A stretch of DNA of 14,886 bases from Candidatus Zixiibacteriota bacterium (lineage in GTDB: Bacteria > Zixibacteria > MSB-5A5 > GN15 > FEB-12): contig QNAF01000021.1 in the NCBI GenBank assembly GCA_003641405.1, positions 1 through 14,886 on the forward strand, given 5' to 3'. The first letter of the stretch is position 1. Every line of letters starts with the position of its first letter. This document shows, piece by piece, positions 1 through 8,234 of the stretch. The notes beneath the pieces were generated by a model. It saw only the letters and a program-made list of their open reading frames with translations, did not search any database and was not told where the DNA came from. The translations under genes were made by a program, and so were the position numbers.

Positions 1-45
1 AAATATGCCGGCAATCCATACGATAATCTTAAGTAACTTCTTCAT
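1..45 (-). CDS. N-terminus of a membrane or secreted protein, cut by the left edge
   Basis: Read leftwards from an ATG at 45, the 15 visible codons give MKKLLKIIVWIAGIF. This has the classic form of a signal peptide or N-terminal membrane anchor: two lysines followed by a hydrophobic run. The reading frame stays open to the window edge. The purine run GAGAG lies about 10 nt upstream and is a weak ribosome-binding candidate. A sigma-70-like promoter candidate lies at 84-112. AsmA-type and TamB-type proteins often begin this way, but 15 residues cannot decide the family. The gene is on the same strand as the large operon to its right but is separated from it by a hairpin terminator, so it is probably a separate transcription unit. 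Confidence 0.45.
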   Translation of the reverse strand, partial: MKKLLKIIVWIAGIF

Positions 46-83
46 ACAACTTGTACTCTCTGAACGCGTTACAGGTTGTCCGT

Positions 84-112
84 ATCGTAGAGGGACATTG
101 CAAGCCAATCAA
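84..112 (-). promoter_or_regulatory. Possible sigma-70 promoter for the left-edge gene
   Basis: On the minus strand TTGATT (107-112) is followed after 17 nt by TACGAT (84-89). Each matches the sigma-70 consensus at four of six positions, and the spacing is ideal. Transcription would begin near 77, leaving a leader of about 30 nt before the ATG at 45. The match is modest and could be chance. Confidence 0.3.
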
Positions 113-164
113 CAAAAACCATCATTCGGGACTTCTTTGCAGTCTAACACAGAACCTGCTTCCT

Positions 165-205
165 CCAAAGAACAAGCGGCAGATGAGCTTTCGCCCGTCT
201 GCCGC
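165..205 (-). terminator. GNRA-capped hairpin, likely terminator of the eight-gene operon
   Basis: The arms GCGGCAGA (176-183 on the plus strand) and TCTGCCGC (198-205) form an 8-bp perfect stem. Read on the minus strand it continues through one C-A mismatch into a 4-bp inner stem (GGGC/GCTC, one G-T wobble) closed by a GAAA tetraloop. Immediately downstream on the minus strand comes TTGTTCTTT (165-175), an imperfect U-rich tract. It lies about 30 nt past the stop codon of the metal-hydrolase gene, where an operon terminator would be expected. The interrupted T tract makes pure intrinsic termination slightly uncertain; it may also act as a 3'-end stabilising hairpin. Confidence 0.6.
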
Positions 206-237
206 CAATGTGAAAAGCCTGTTGATTACCGATCAGC

Positions 238-918
238 TCAGAAATCTATACTGTCTCCCGGCTTCAGAATTGCCACTTCAGCCAATTTGCCGACCTTCTT
301 GGCAAATTCATTGGGGTCAGCCTCGATCACCGGAAAGGTATCATAGTGTATCGGGACCACACGCGCAGGACGAAGGAACTCTACCGCCTTGACGGCATCA
401 TCGATACCCATTGTGAAATTGTCACCGATCGGCAGAAACGCCAGATCGATCTTGTTCATCTCGCCGATAAGTTTCATGTCATAAAACAACCCGGTATCGC
501 CGGCGTGATAGACAGTCTTCCCGCCGATCGTCACCAGGAACCCGACCGGTGGTCCCGTGTACCTACTCGCATCCTCACCATAACCACCGCCATGATGAGC
601 GATTGTCATCTTGACCCGGCCAAAATCAAAGTCATGGCCACCGCCGATGTGCATGGGATGGAATTCGGCGCCCTCCTTGCCGCAGAGATTGGCCAACTCG
701 AAATTCGCTATGATTGTGGCGCTGTTCTTTTTGGCGATTGCGACTGCATCGCCGACATGATCGCCGTGGCCGTGGGTAACCAGTACATGCCCGGCCTCGA
801 TTTCGTCCGGCTTGGCAGCAGCCTGCGGGTTACCTGTTAGAAACGGGTCAATGATGAGTTTGTGTGTTCCCTCACTCAGGGTCACACACGCGTGTCCAAG
901 AAACTTTGCTTGTGGCAT
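238..918 (-). CDS. UPF0173 metal-dependent hydrolase (metallo-beta-lactamase fold)
   Basis: This 226-residue protein is a cytoplasmic metallo-beta-lactamase-fold hydrolase of the UPF0173 (YtkL-like) family. The metal-binding motif is HGHGDH at residues 49-54. Further conserved ligands appear as HAGD (138-141) and the C-terminal PIHYDTFP (189-196). It starts with the family signature FLGHACVTL and has normal full length, with no signal peptide. The start is well fixed: a strong AAGGAGGAA at 921-929 precedes the ATG. The physiological substrate of the family is unknown, so no specific reaction is assigned. It is the last gene of the operon, 45 nt after mnmA, and is followed by a hairpin terminator. 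Confidence 0.93.
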   Translation of the reverse strand: MPQAKFLGHACVTLSEGTHKLIIDPFLTGNPQAAAKPDEIEAGHVLVTHGHGDHVGDAVAIAKKNSATIIANFELANLCGKEGAEFHPMHIGGGHDFDFGRVKMTIAHHGGGYGEDASRYTGPPVGFLVTIGGKTVYHAGDTGLFYDMKLIGEMNKIDLAFLPIGDNFTMGIDDAVKAVEFLRPARVVPIHYDTFPVIEADPNEFAKKVGKLAEVAILKPGDSIDF

Positions 919-920
919 TG

Positions 921-929
921 TTCCTCCTT
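921..929 (-). promoter_or_regulatory. Strong Shine-Dalgarno of the UPF0173 gene
   Basis: AAGGAGGAA on the minus strand lies 2 nt upstream of the ATG at 918; counted from its AGGAGG core the spacing is about 5 nt. It is among the best ribosome-binding sites in the window and fixes the start of the hydrolase gene. Confidence 0.7.
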
Positions 930-963
930 GATCTGATATGCTTCTTCGCTACAACGTCTTTGT

Positions 964-2061
964 TCAATCGACTCGTGCAATAGTGCCGCCACCCAGAACG
1001 ATATCCGCATCGTAGAATACAACGGACTGGCCAGGGGTGATAGCACGCTGCTTCTTGTCAAATGTAATCTCTACGGTTGAAGCGGTCAAGGGCTTGATAG
1101 TCGCGCGCGCGGGTTGATGCATATAGCGTATCTTGACGTCAGCCTCAAAAGAGCCTTCACCCGAAGATCGAGCAACCCAGTTGACCTTCTCTGCAACGAG
1201 CCGGTGTTTATACAGGGTGTCATCATTGCCCACAATCACACGATTGCTTTTCACGTCGATCTCCTGCACGTAAAGCGGGGTTGGATGACTGATTCCCAGT
1301 CCCCGGCGCTGGCCAATCGTGTAGAAGGCGATGCTCTCGTGCCTTCCAAGAACAGTACCATCGGCATGCACAATCTCGCCCGGCTGCGGTAATCCGCCAT
1401 GCCTGTCCCCCCACTCGCGCAGAAAGCGCCGGTAGTCGTCATCGGCCACAAAACAGATTTCGCGTGATTCAGTTTTGTCTGCCGTCTTGAGATCATGCTG
1501 CTGAGCGATCTCACGGATTTCGGACTTCCTGAATCCCCCCAACGGCATGAGCGTTCGGGCAAGCGCTGACTGGCCGAGTCCCCAGAGGACATACGACTGA
1601 TCGCGTGTTTCATCGACACCTTTGCGAATGTACCAGCGACGATTTTCGGCACGTTCAACAAATGAGTAATGTCCGGTAGCGACAAAGTCGCAGCCCAACT
1701 CCTCTGCTTTCTGCAAAAACGCTTTCCATTTAATACCGGTATTGCAGAGGACACACGGATTCGGAGTGCGCCCTGATTTGTATTCCTCGACGAAATCCTT
1801 GATGACATATTCAGAAAACTCTTGAGACAGGTTCAACACGTGAAATGGCGCATCAATTCTGTCGCAGACAAGACGACAATCTGCAATCGAATCCACACTG
1901 CAACAACGACCATCCTGGTATATATCACCACCAACATCAAGATAGTCCCACAATTTCATGTGCGCCCCGACGATTTCGTAGCCCTGTTGTGACAGTAAGA
2001 GAGCGGCTACAGATGAATCAACGCCCCCCGACATTGCTACCAACACGCGCTGCTTACTCAT
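964..2061 (-). CDS. mnmA: tRNA-specific 2-thiouridylase MnmA
   Basis: MnmA activates the wobble U34 of tRNA-Lys, -Glu and -Gln with ATP and inserts sulfur to give 2-thiouridine. The 365-residue protein shows the PP-loop SGGVDSS (11-17), the family segment NPCVLCN (101-107), whose second cysteine C106 matches the known catalytic cysteine of E. coli, and SREICFV (199-205), whose C203 matches the persulfide-carrying cysteine. ATGHYS (128-133) and the C-terminal barrel region around 245-365 are also present. Length is normal. A longer reading frame begins at 2136 but would overlap the end of tamA; the ATG at 2061 sits directly before the conserved N-terminus and leaves a 28-nt gap. An extra cysteine pair, GRCCS (51-55), is seen. 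It is an RNA-modification gene riding in an envelope operon, probably co-transcribed from upstream. Confidence 0.96.
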   Translation of the reverse strand: MSKQRVLVAMSGGVDSSVAALLLSQQGYEIVGAHMKLWDYLDVGGDIYQDGRCCSVDSIADCRLVCDRIDAPFHVLNLSQEFSEYVIKDFVEEYKSGRTPNPCVLCNTGIKWKAFLQKAEELGCDFVATGHYSFVERAENRRWYIRKGVDETRDQSYVLWGLGQSALARTLMPLGGFRKSEIREIAQQHDLKTADKTESREICFVADDDYRRFLREWGDRHGGLPQPGEIVHADGTVLGRHESIAFYTIGQRRGLGISHPTPLYVQEIDVKSNRVIVGNDDTLYKHRLVAEKVNWVARSSGEGSFEADVKIRYMHQPARATIKPLTASTVEITFDKKQRAITPGQSVVFYDADIVLGGGTIARVD

Positions 2062-2089
2062 GTCTCGACGTGATGTGGTTGAGTGTTCA

Positions 2090-3997
2090 TCAGAATGCGT
2101 ACAGAATCGTAAAATGCCAGCGGGAAGCAAAGTCAAAATGGTCTGTCTTTAGAACCTGAGCGTAGTCTATACGGATAGGACCTGCGGGCGACATAATCTG
2201 AACGCCGGTCCCATATGCCACAGCAAAATTGTCAAAGCGAATTTCTTCCTTGTTGCGAAGGCCGTTGCCAACGTCAATGAAAACCGACTGCCAAAGAGGG
2301 AAGGATCTGAAAGTGCGCCCGAAGATTCTTAGAATCTGGACTGTTTTCCACCGAAACTCCTGATTGAATACGGCCGTGTACTGGGCTCCCTCTGGCGTAC
2401 CATCGTCCCGCATGGGACCCAGGCCACCCTGTGCGAACCCCCTGACAGTATTGGCACCGCCAAGGTAGAGTGCTTCATCAAGCGGCACGGATTCCGTTTC
2501 ACCAAACTCCTCTGCCCAGCCTCCACGCAACCTGGTTGCTGATATCCATCCGGGCCATACTCGCCTGTACCTTGACCAGCTACCCTGCAACTTGAAGAAG
2601 TTGTCGTCACCTCTGAGAAAACCACCATAGTAATCAGCACTGAATTCGGTGAGCGAGCCACCTGTAGGAATGAAAAGATCGTTCCGACTGTCACGACGAA
2701 ACATCCCGTAAAGCTTGCGACGAGCCGCGTTTCCTTCCAGAGTCCTGGCAAATTCGATGATCTCATCCGAGGCCCCGGTGATCTTGACGAATTCGTACTC
2801 AGTCCCAAATGTCACTCTAAGCTTGCGGGCGAACCACTTGGTGATCAACGCCGACACCGACCACGAGCGTTTATAGAATTCCTGGACCGGGTCCTTGATT
2901 CTCGGCCGCACCTGACCCGTCAGCGTAAGCGGCATCCGAATACCAAGCAGCCAGGGCTCGGTGAAGCGTAGTCTGTATCGATTTGCTATCAGGCGTGATT
3001 CATCCCCCAATGCAAACGAATAGTCAACCAGAGCATCCCATCGTCGAGAGCCGAGGAAATTCCGTTGCCCAAAGGCACCCGATAAATCCCACTGCAAATC
3101 CCGAACTTCCGACTGTCCGGCACCGGCTTTGAACGTAATATGCCACGCTTTCCTCTCTCGCAGTTTCAGGAGGAAATCTGGTCGGAGTCTGTCGCGAACG
3201 CTGTCCGCCTGGTGCAAGCTGAACGTGGAGTAGTAGCCACACTCAAACAACCGTCGTTGAGATTCAAGCACATCCTCGCGTCGGTAAATATCTCCGGGGA
3301 CAATCTTCAGTTCGCGCCTGGCAGCACTCTCCGGAAATCTGTCCGCTCCTTCGATGGCAATCTCACCGAAATGAAGCAGCGAATCAGATAGCACTTCAAA
3401 CGTAACAGGGCAACCCTCCAACCGTGCCATCGTGTCAACAAAGTAAGCAACGTTTGCATACGGGTAACCGTTATTGGCAAGATAAGTCTTGATGCTTGTT
3501 TCTACCTGGCTGAGTTCGAAAGGATTGATCGGATCACCGGGTTTTAATTCCTGAACAATGTTGAGGATGTTTGGGCCGAATTCTCCGGGAAAACCTCCCT
3601 TGACGTCAACTTTCCCATAAGAAAGCTGACGGCCTTCATTAATCGATATTCTCACAAGCGCGCTTGAGTCTTTACCAATCGGCTCAAACGCGTGCTCAAC
3701 TTGCACTCCCAGGAATCCATTGCTCAAGTACAGGTACTTGATCTCCAGCGTGTCCCGACCGTACGACTCTCGCTGCACACGACTACGACGATCACCCTTG
3801 AGCCATAACCAGGGATTGCGAACACGAGAGTATAGCTGTCCCTTTATTTCCGCAGTACCGAAGTGCTCATTGCCTTCGATGGCTATCGAGTCAATCACCG
3901 GACGAGTTCTTGCCCACCGCAACCTTGCCTTATCAACGACAGCCTGGCTCGACTGGACGAACAGCACCAGAAAGAATATACCCCACAGCCTTCGCAC
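2090..3997 (-). CDS. tamA: TamA/BamA-family outer-membrane protein (Omp85, three POTRA domains)
   Basis: This 635-residue Omp85-superfamily protein is predicted to sit in the outer membrane and pair with TamB in the translocation and assembly module. A signal peptide covers about residues 1-19 (ending SSQA). Three POTRA-like units follow: about 34-122, 125-206 and 208-286, each starting with an I/V-x-I/V-x-G type strand such as SIAIEGNEHF and EIAIEGADRF. The C-terminal barrel spans about 288-635, with the Omp85 signature NTVRGFAQGG (516-525) and a terminal phenylalanine (HFTILYAF) typical of the beta-signal read by the BAM complex. Three POTRAs and direct adjacency to tamB favour TamA over BamA, which normally has five. 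The start is a GTG 2 nt after the tamB stop, so translation is probably coupled to tamB. The gene order tamB-tamA is reversed relative to E. coli. Confidence 0.88.
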   Translation of the reverse strand: MRRLWGIFFLVLFVQSSQAVVDKARLRWARTRPVIDSIAIEGNEHFGTAEIKGQLYSRVRNPWLWLKGDRRSRVQRESYGRDTLEIKYLYLSNGFLGVQVEHAFEPIGKDSSALVRISINEGRQLSYGKVDVKGGFPGEFGPNILNIVQELKPGDPINPFELSQVETSIKTYLANNGYPYANVAYFVDTMARLEGCPVTFEVLSDSLLHFGEIAIEGADRFPESAARRELKIVPGDIYRREDVLESQRRLFECGYYSTFSLHQADSVRDRLRPDFLLKLRERKAWHITFKAGAGQSEVRDLQWDLSGAFGQRNFLGSRRWDALVDYSFALGDESRLIANRYRLRFTEPWLLGIRMPLTLTGQVRPRIKDPVQEFYKRSWSVSALITKWFARKLRVTFGTEYEFVKITGASDEIIEFARTLEGNAARRKLYGMFRRDSRNDLFIPTGGSLTEFSADYYGGFLRGDDNFFKLQGSWSRYRRVWPGWISATRLRGGWAEEFGETESVPLDEALYLGGANTVRGFAQGGLGPMRDDGTPEGAQYTAVFNQEFRWKTVQILRIFGRTFRSFPLWQSVFIDVGNGLRNKEEIRFDNFAVAYGTGVQIMSPAGPIRIDYAQVLKTDHFDFASRWHFTILYAF

Positions 3998-3999
3998 AG

Positions 4000-6900
4000 T
4001 TATAGTTCCCAGCGCAATTTCAGATTCATATGATACAGTTCATCCTCATCCCGACGCCCCTCCAGCAGGAAGGCCTTGTTGAAACGGTACTCAAAACCGA
4101 CTTCCTGTCCTCGGTCAAACGATACTGCTGATCGTCCATACAGGTACAGGTTTGGGTTAGTATATACACCAACCGTGACACGTGTTCCGCGAAGACCCAG
4201 TTCATCCCCATAGGTAGGATCAATCTCAAAAGTCTCCACTCCCAACTGTTGCAACTGGCGTGTGCCGATCTGAGATACCTGGGAAGACACGAGCTGAGAC
4301 ACTCTTTCTTCAAAACGACCTGCCGACATTGACTCCGACCCGTAGTAGTTGGCGAGAATCAACGGCAGGATATCCTCGTTGCTGAAGAGCGTATCTCCTT
4401 CGCAAGTACTGAAAGTCGGGTTTTCAAGTGTCCCCTGAATATGAATACAGAGTGTTTCGGATTGACTTCGTTCCTCTTCTTCGTTGAAGCGAACGACAGG
4501 TATTCGTGTGATAGCGGAAATGTCCATACGCGGGTCGGGGTACTCAATATCTTCATAGATGACCTTGCTACCCGGCTCGATCCTGAATGTCTTATCAAAA
4601 AGAAAACCCCTGCCTTTTAGGATCTCCAGTTCACCGATGAACCGGTACTTGTTGTTTTCCCGGATCAGATTCATAAAACCTGAAAACTCGGCGTCGATAT
4701 CCTGGTTCTTGATCCAGAAGTTGGAAGGGATTTCAATGTTGAGATTGAGGTCCCAGCTATCTTCATCGTACAGGGCAATCAACAGCGGGGAGCCTTCTCC
4801 CTCCGTTGCAAACTCGGTACGGTAGCGCGTTCTGAGAAGTGTCAGGTCGCCGGTCACCTGAGGTGGGAAATCCCCCTCTATGTGCACCTCACCCTCTGCG
4901 ACACCCTCGATATCATCGAGTTCATACTTGAACGGGAACTCCGAAGGAAGGGCAACGTCGATGTCATAATGCAATGTGTCGAGCGCTTTGACTGTCAGAA
5001 CACCACTGACCACAGCATTGTTATCGCGCTCACCGTGGACATACGTCTCAACGCCTTCAATCTCGATACGATTGTCCGTCATTGTCACGTGGGCCGAGTC
5101 CGTCAGAAGAGTGTCAACCAGGTCGAAATACTTCAGGCGACCATTTCTGATTGAAGCTTCCCCGTCAAGGTGCGGCTCAGACGGCGTACCGCTAAGGCGA
5201 AAGTCCGCATGAAAGTCTCCCTGGAGATCCTCCACCGAAGGTAACAGCAGCTTGACGAGATCAAAGCGATTGTCATGAGCGGTAATGCTCAAGTCTATCG
5301 GACGGTTGGGCAATCGCTCCGAACCGTTCTTGGCAAACGCCAGATCTGTATAGAAGGAACCACGGGCCGCGTAAACACCGGGATGGGAGAAGATCTGAAC
5401 ACTGTCTATTCGGACAAGCGTATCGCCATACTCTATGTTGGCTGTCAAGTCACCCAGATAAACGTCACGGTACACCAACGAATCTATGGAACCGGTCAGA
5501 CCAAAGATCGGATTGTCAAAATTACCGCTGATTTCCGCAGTACCAGAGAGATAACCGTTCAGGTCCAGATCCTGATCGTACAGGTACAGCCATGAAGCCA
5601 CCGGTATATTCTCTACAAGAACCGAGAGATCCATTGACTCGTCGTAATCAGTACGACCATCGACTCTCAGCATCGAACCTGCTTTACCGATAGACGCCTG
5701 ATCGAAATCGAATCCAATCGTATCAACATTGATGACAATTGGACCGCGGTTGTAGAAGTCCCTTTCCAGAACGGTCAAGCTCAGAGTATCGATCGACACC
5801 TTCCACGGATCAGTACCCTGGTCAAGGCGTGCTTTGCTCCCAAAGGCTGCAAACTTGTTTGAGAAGCCAACAGTATCGATCCACACTAGCTGTGAGTCCA
5901 AATGTAGTTTCGCATAGCCGGTATCGTAAGGCATTGGCCAGGCACGGCCGTCGTACAACTCAACCTCAACCCATCCTTCGCGACCCGTGAGAAAACGATC
6001 AATACTGAAACTACTGAAACAACTGTCCGCGAACAAACCGTAGAGCCAGAGCGAATCAGAAGCCAGCCATCCCGCCAGGTCCGGATCACGTGTTTTCCCT
6101 GACATGATAACCGAAGAGTGAGCTCGACCACCGGGCTGATCAATGAACAGCTTGCCGCGATATCGATCCAGGTTGCGCAAGTCGGCATCAATGTCCAGAC
6201 ATATCTCATCGTCGTAATCGATCACTCCAACAGTACGGAAACTGTTCTCAAAGTAGTCAACGCAGAATTCATCGGGGAACCATAATGAATCAGTAGTAAT
6301 CCCAATAGGTCCCACCGCTCGCTGCAGCGGATACTCATCGAAAGACGATTCAAACAGATCAACATCGAGCATCAGCAGAAGGTCAGCATTACTAAACGAC
6401 CAACCCTCCAGTTCGACAGTCCCGGTCATGTCAGACTCGAAGCTGTCTTTGATCAACTGACGAAGATTGAAATTTCTCACTTTGGCATTGAGATGGTAGT
6501 TCTCCGGCTTGACGGTGAAGTCAATATCTCCGCTTCCATCAACGCCACAATCCCCAAAGACTGTACCATACAGAGTATCGAATACCAGCTTCTTGTCAGA
6601 GTACTCAAAATCCACAAACAGGTTTTCAAAACCTGCAAAGAGGAGGTCACCGCCAAGGTTGACCTGACCTGTTATGTGACCATCAGCGAAGATGATGCGA
6701 CCATTAATATCAACCATACCACGGAGCCGTCCACCAATTATGGCACAGAGTTCGCCGAGGTCAAGATTATCAATTGCAAGATTCACGCCACCGGTGGCTC
6801 CTTCGTTCAGAGCCAGCGACCCGTCAAGCTTGATACGGGTATCATCCTGCGTCAAGTGAACATCCTGAAAAACGATATTACCGTTTGCGTAGGTAACTTT

Positions 6901-7521
6901 CCCGCTAAGACCGACGAGTTCTCCCGATGTGAGTGATGAGCGACAACCAATGTGTGCAATTTCTACCGCATAGGTATCTTCGTTGGTTCCAATAGACGCT
7001 TGAAGTGTAAGGTCGTCAAACGTAAGCGTGTCCCTATCCCGAACAGCTCGTATGTTGGCCTGTGCGATACTCAGACGATCAACGGCGAACATGGGCTTCG
7101 ACCGGCCACGAGGTTGAGCACTTCCTGGAAGCGTGGGAATCAACCACTTGCCGTTACTATCCATGGCGACGAGCAGGTCAAGACTGTCTATGTGCAGGGT
7201 CTCGAACAGAAACTGCCTATTCCAGAGATTCGTGACCGCGTAGCTGGCAGCTACATGCGAGACGTGCAGCACCTGAAGTCTTCCTGAAGAATCCGCACGA
7301 CTGACGGTTACATCATCAAGGACTACACCGGTTATGACCGTCCCGCCAATATTACCGATTGTTACATCCCAAGCGGCATCTTCTCCCAGAGCACTATTGA
7401 TCTTGCCAATGACAATGCGCTCCAGACCGCCAAATTCAAAGAAGTAGAAGTACAGTCCAATCAGAACAACCAGGCAAACGCCAAGGGCACTGATAAAACC
7501 ACGCCTGAGGGACCACTTCAT
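4000..7521 (-). CDS. tamB: TamB-like translocation/assembly module protein (DUF490 C-terminus)
   Basis: This 1173-residue protein belongs to the TamB/AsmA-like bridge proteins, which form a long beta-groove across the periplasm and are implicated in outer-membrane protein assembly and lipid transport. An N-terminal anchor lies at about residues 8-29 after MKWSLRR. A very long, low-identity beta-rich middle follows, with repeats of the type 'G-x-I/V-D/E-h-x-G-x-h-x-x-P' (for example SGNFDNPIFGLTG and IEGDFPPQVTGDL). The last 250 or so residues match the DUF490 (TamB) pattern: a KGRGFLFDKTFRIEPGS segment, a P-x-x-D-I-S-A strand, an I-Q-G-T-L-E-N-P repeat, the helical S/Q-rich piece near EERVSQLVSSQVSQIG, and a terminal strand HMNLKLRWEL. 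It starts with ATG overlapping the stop of the upstream gene (ATGA), and tamA begins 2 nt after it. Aspartate-rich composition is evident. Size is close to other TamB proteins. Confidence 0.9.
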   Translation of the reverse strand: MKWSLRRGFISALGVCLVVLIGLYFYFFEFGGLERIVIGKINSALGEDAAWDVTIGNIGGTVITGVVLDDVTVSRADSSGRLQVLHVSHVAASYAVTNLWNRQFLFETLHIDSLDLLVAMDSNGKWLIPTLPGSAQPRGRSKPMFAVDRLSIAQANIRAVRDRDTLTFDDLTLQASIGTNEDTYAVEIAHIGCRSSLTSGELVGLSGKVTYANGNIVFQDVHLTQDDTRIKLDGSLALNEGATGGVNLAIDNLDLGELCAIIGGRLRGMVDINGRIIFADGHITGQVNLGGDLLFAGFENLFVDFEYSDKKLVFDTLYGTVFGDCGVDGSGDIDFTVKPENYHLNAKVRNFNLRQLIKDSFESDMTGTVELEGWSFSNADLLLMLDVDLFESSFDEYPLQRAVGPIGITTDSLWFPDEFCVDYFENSFRTVGVIDYDDEICLDIDADLRNLDRYRGKLFIDQPGGRAHSSVIMSGKTRDPDLAGWLASDSLWLYGLFADSCFSSFSIDRFLTGREGWVEVELYDGRAWPMPYDTGYAKLHLDSQLVWIDTVGFSNKFAAFGSKARLDQGTDPWKVSIDTLSLTVLERDFYNRGPIVINVDTIGFDFDQASIGKAGSMLRVDGRTDYDESMDLSVLVENIPVASWLYLYDQDLDLNGYLSGTAEISGNFDNPIFGLTGSIDSLVYRDVYLGDLTANIEYGDTLVRIDSVQIFSHPGVYAARGSFYTDLAFAKNGSERLPNRPIDLSITAHDNRFDLVKLLLPSVEDLQGDFHADFRLSGTPSEPHLDGEASIRNGRLKYFDLVDTLLTDSAHVTMTDNRIEIEGVETYVHGERDNNAVVSGVLTVKALDTLHYDIDVALPSEFPFKYELDDIEGVAEGEVHIEGDFPPQVTGDLTLLRTRYRTEFATEGEGSPLLIALYDEDSWDLNLNIEIPSNFWIKNQDIDAEFSGFMNLIRENNKYRFIGELEILKGRGFLFDKTFRIEPGSKVIYEDIEYPDPRMDISAITRIPVVRFNEEEERSQSETLCIHIQGTLENPTFSTCEGDTLFSNEDILPLILANYYGSESMSAGRFEERVSQLVSSQVSQIGTRQLQQLGVETFEIDPTYGDELGLRGTRVTVGVYTNPNLYLYGRSAVSFDRGQEVGFEYRFNKAFLLEGRRDEDELYHMNLKLRWEL

Positions 7522-8186
7522 GACACTTTCAACCTTTCGAGAATGCCATGCGCAGTCTGATATCCCTTGCCGGCCACTTCACGAAGATCACTGACAACAC
7601 TCCTGAGCAGTTCCGCCGGCGCCCCCACGTTCAGGGCGCCACACATATGCGAATGAAGTTGCCTGGGACGATTCTCGACCATAAGAAAAGCAACAATCGA
7701 TATCTCACGACTGACAATATCAAGCTCAGGACGCGAAAGCACTTTTCCATAGCCTTCGAAGATCATCCAGCGAAACACTTCCGGCTCCATGTCCTTCACG
7801 CGTGATTTCAGCAGTTCGTAGTTTCCACCATACACTTTCTTACACAACTCAACACCGCGATTTGACCAAAGCTCAGCTTCGCCGGAACTTACTTCCAGGG
7901 TCATATCGGCTGCTTTTGAGCAACCAATCTCTTTGCTCAGACAATCGGCGGCACTCAACATACGTGGAAACCCGAGAAATAAGTAGGACTGCAAAACAAT
8001 TTCTCGTAACTGCTCACCTTTGGCCCCCTTCCGGAGAGCCAACTCAATTGCCGCTTTCATCAGGTCATCTTCTGACAGCGTAATGGCAGCCGAGTAGACA
8101 GCCAGAACTCGAGGCACTACAAAGTCACTCGGGACGAAGTTGTCGATGCAGATTCTCAGGCTGTCACACTGCCGGCTACAATCCAT
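7518..8186 (-). CDS. Carboxymuconolactone decarboxylase-fold protein without redox cysteines
   Basis: The 222-residue protein (from the ATG) appears to hold two CMD/AhpD-like helical units. One is near LRKGAKGEQLREIVLQSYLFLGFPR and the second, clearer one runs from SRPELDIVSREISIV through the RQLHSHMCGALNVGAPAE segment. In AhpD a CxxC pair precedes the key histidine by seven and four positions; here those places hold arginine and glutamine, so thiol-peroxidase activity is not expected. The histidine and the following Gly-Ala are kept. The start is uncertain. The frame also allows a TTG at 8222 (234 residues) with no Shine-Dalgarno, while the ATG at 8186 has AAAGGGG about 14 nt upstream. The stop overlaps the tamB start by ATGA, so the two are translationally coupled. 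No lactone-degradation genes lie nearby, so classic decarboxylase function is doubtful; the role is unknown. Confidence 0.82.
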   Translation of the reverse strand: MDCSRQCDSLRICIDNFVPSDFVVPRVLAVYSAAITLSEDDLMKAAIELALRKGAKGEQLREIVLQSYLFLGFPRMLSAADCLSKEIGCSKAADMTLEVSSGEAELWSNRGVELCKKVYGGNYELLKSRVKDMEPEVFRWMIFEGYGKVLSRPELDIVSREISIVAFLMVENRPRQLHSHMCGALNVGAPAELLRSVVSDLREVAGKGYQTAHGILERLKVS

Positions 8187-8234
8187 GCCGGAAAAGTATA
8201 CCCCTTTGAACGCTGTTGGCAAATGCTAAAAAGG

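Noticed and set aside
5..392. Two overlapping plus-strand open frames at the left edge
   Set aside because: They overlap each other, the terminator hairpin and the end of the UPF0173 gene, and neither shows protein-like composition or a ribosome site.
346..840. 164-codon plus-strand open frame opposite the UPF0173 gene
   Set aside because: It is the antisense shadow of a well-conserved minus-strand gene with a strong ribosome site; its translation has no recognisable domain.
2062..2136. Longer start of mnmA at 2136
   Set aside because: It would overlap the 3' end of tamA, and the extra 25 residues do not resemble MnmA; the conserved N-terminus begins at the ATG at 2061.
6493..6936. 147-codon plus-strand open frame inside tamB
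   Set aside because: It is the antisense of the beta-rich repeats of TamB and shows no independent ribosome site or protein-like motif.
7518..8186. AhpD-like alkylhydroperoxidase call for the CMD-fold gene
   Set aside because: The CxxC required for AhpD peroxidase chemistry is absent at the aligned positions.
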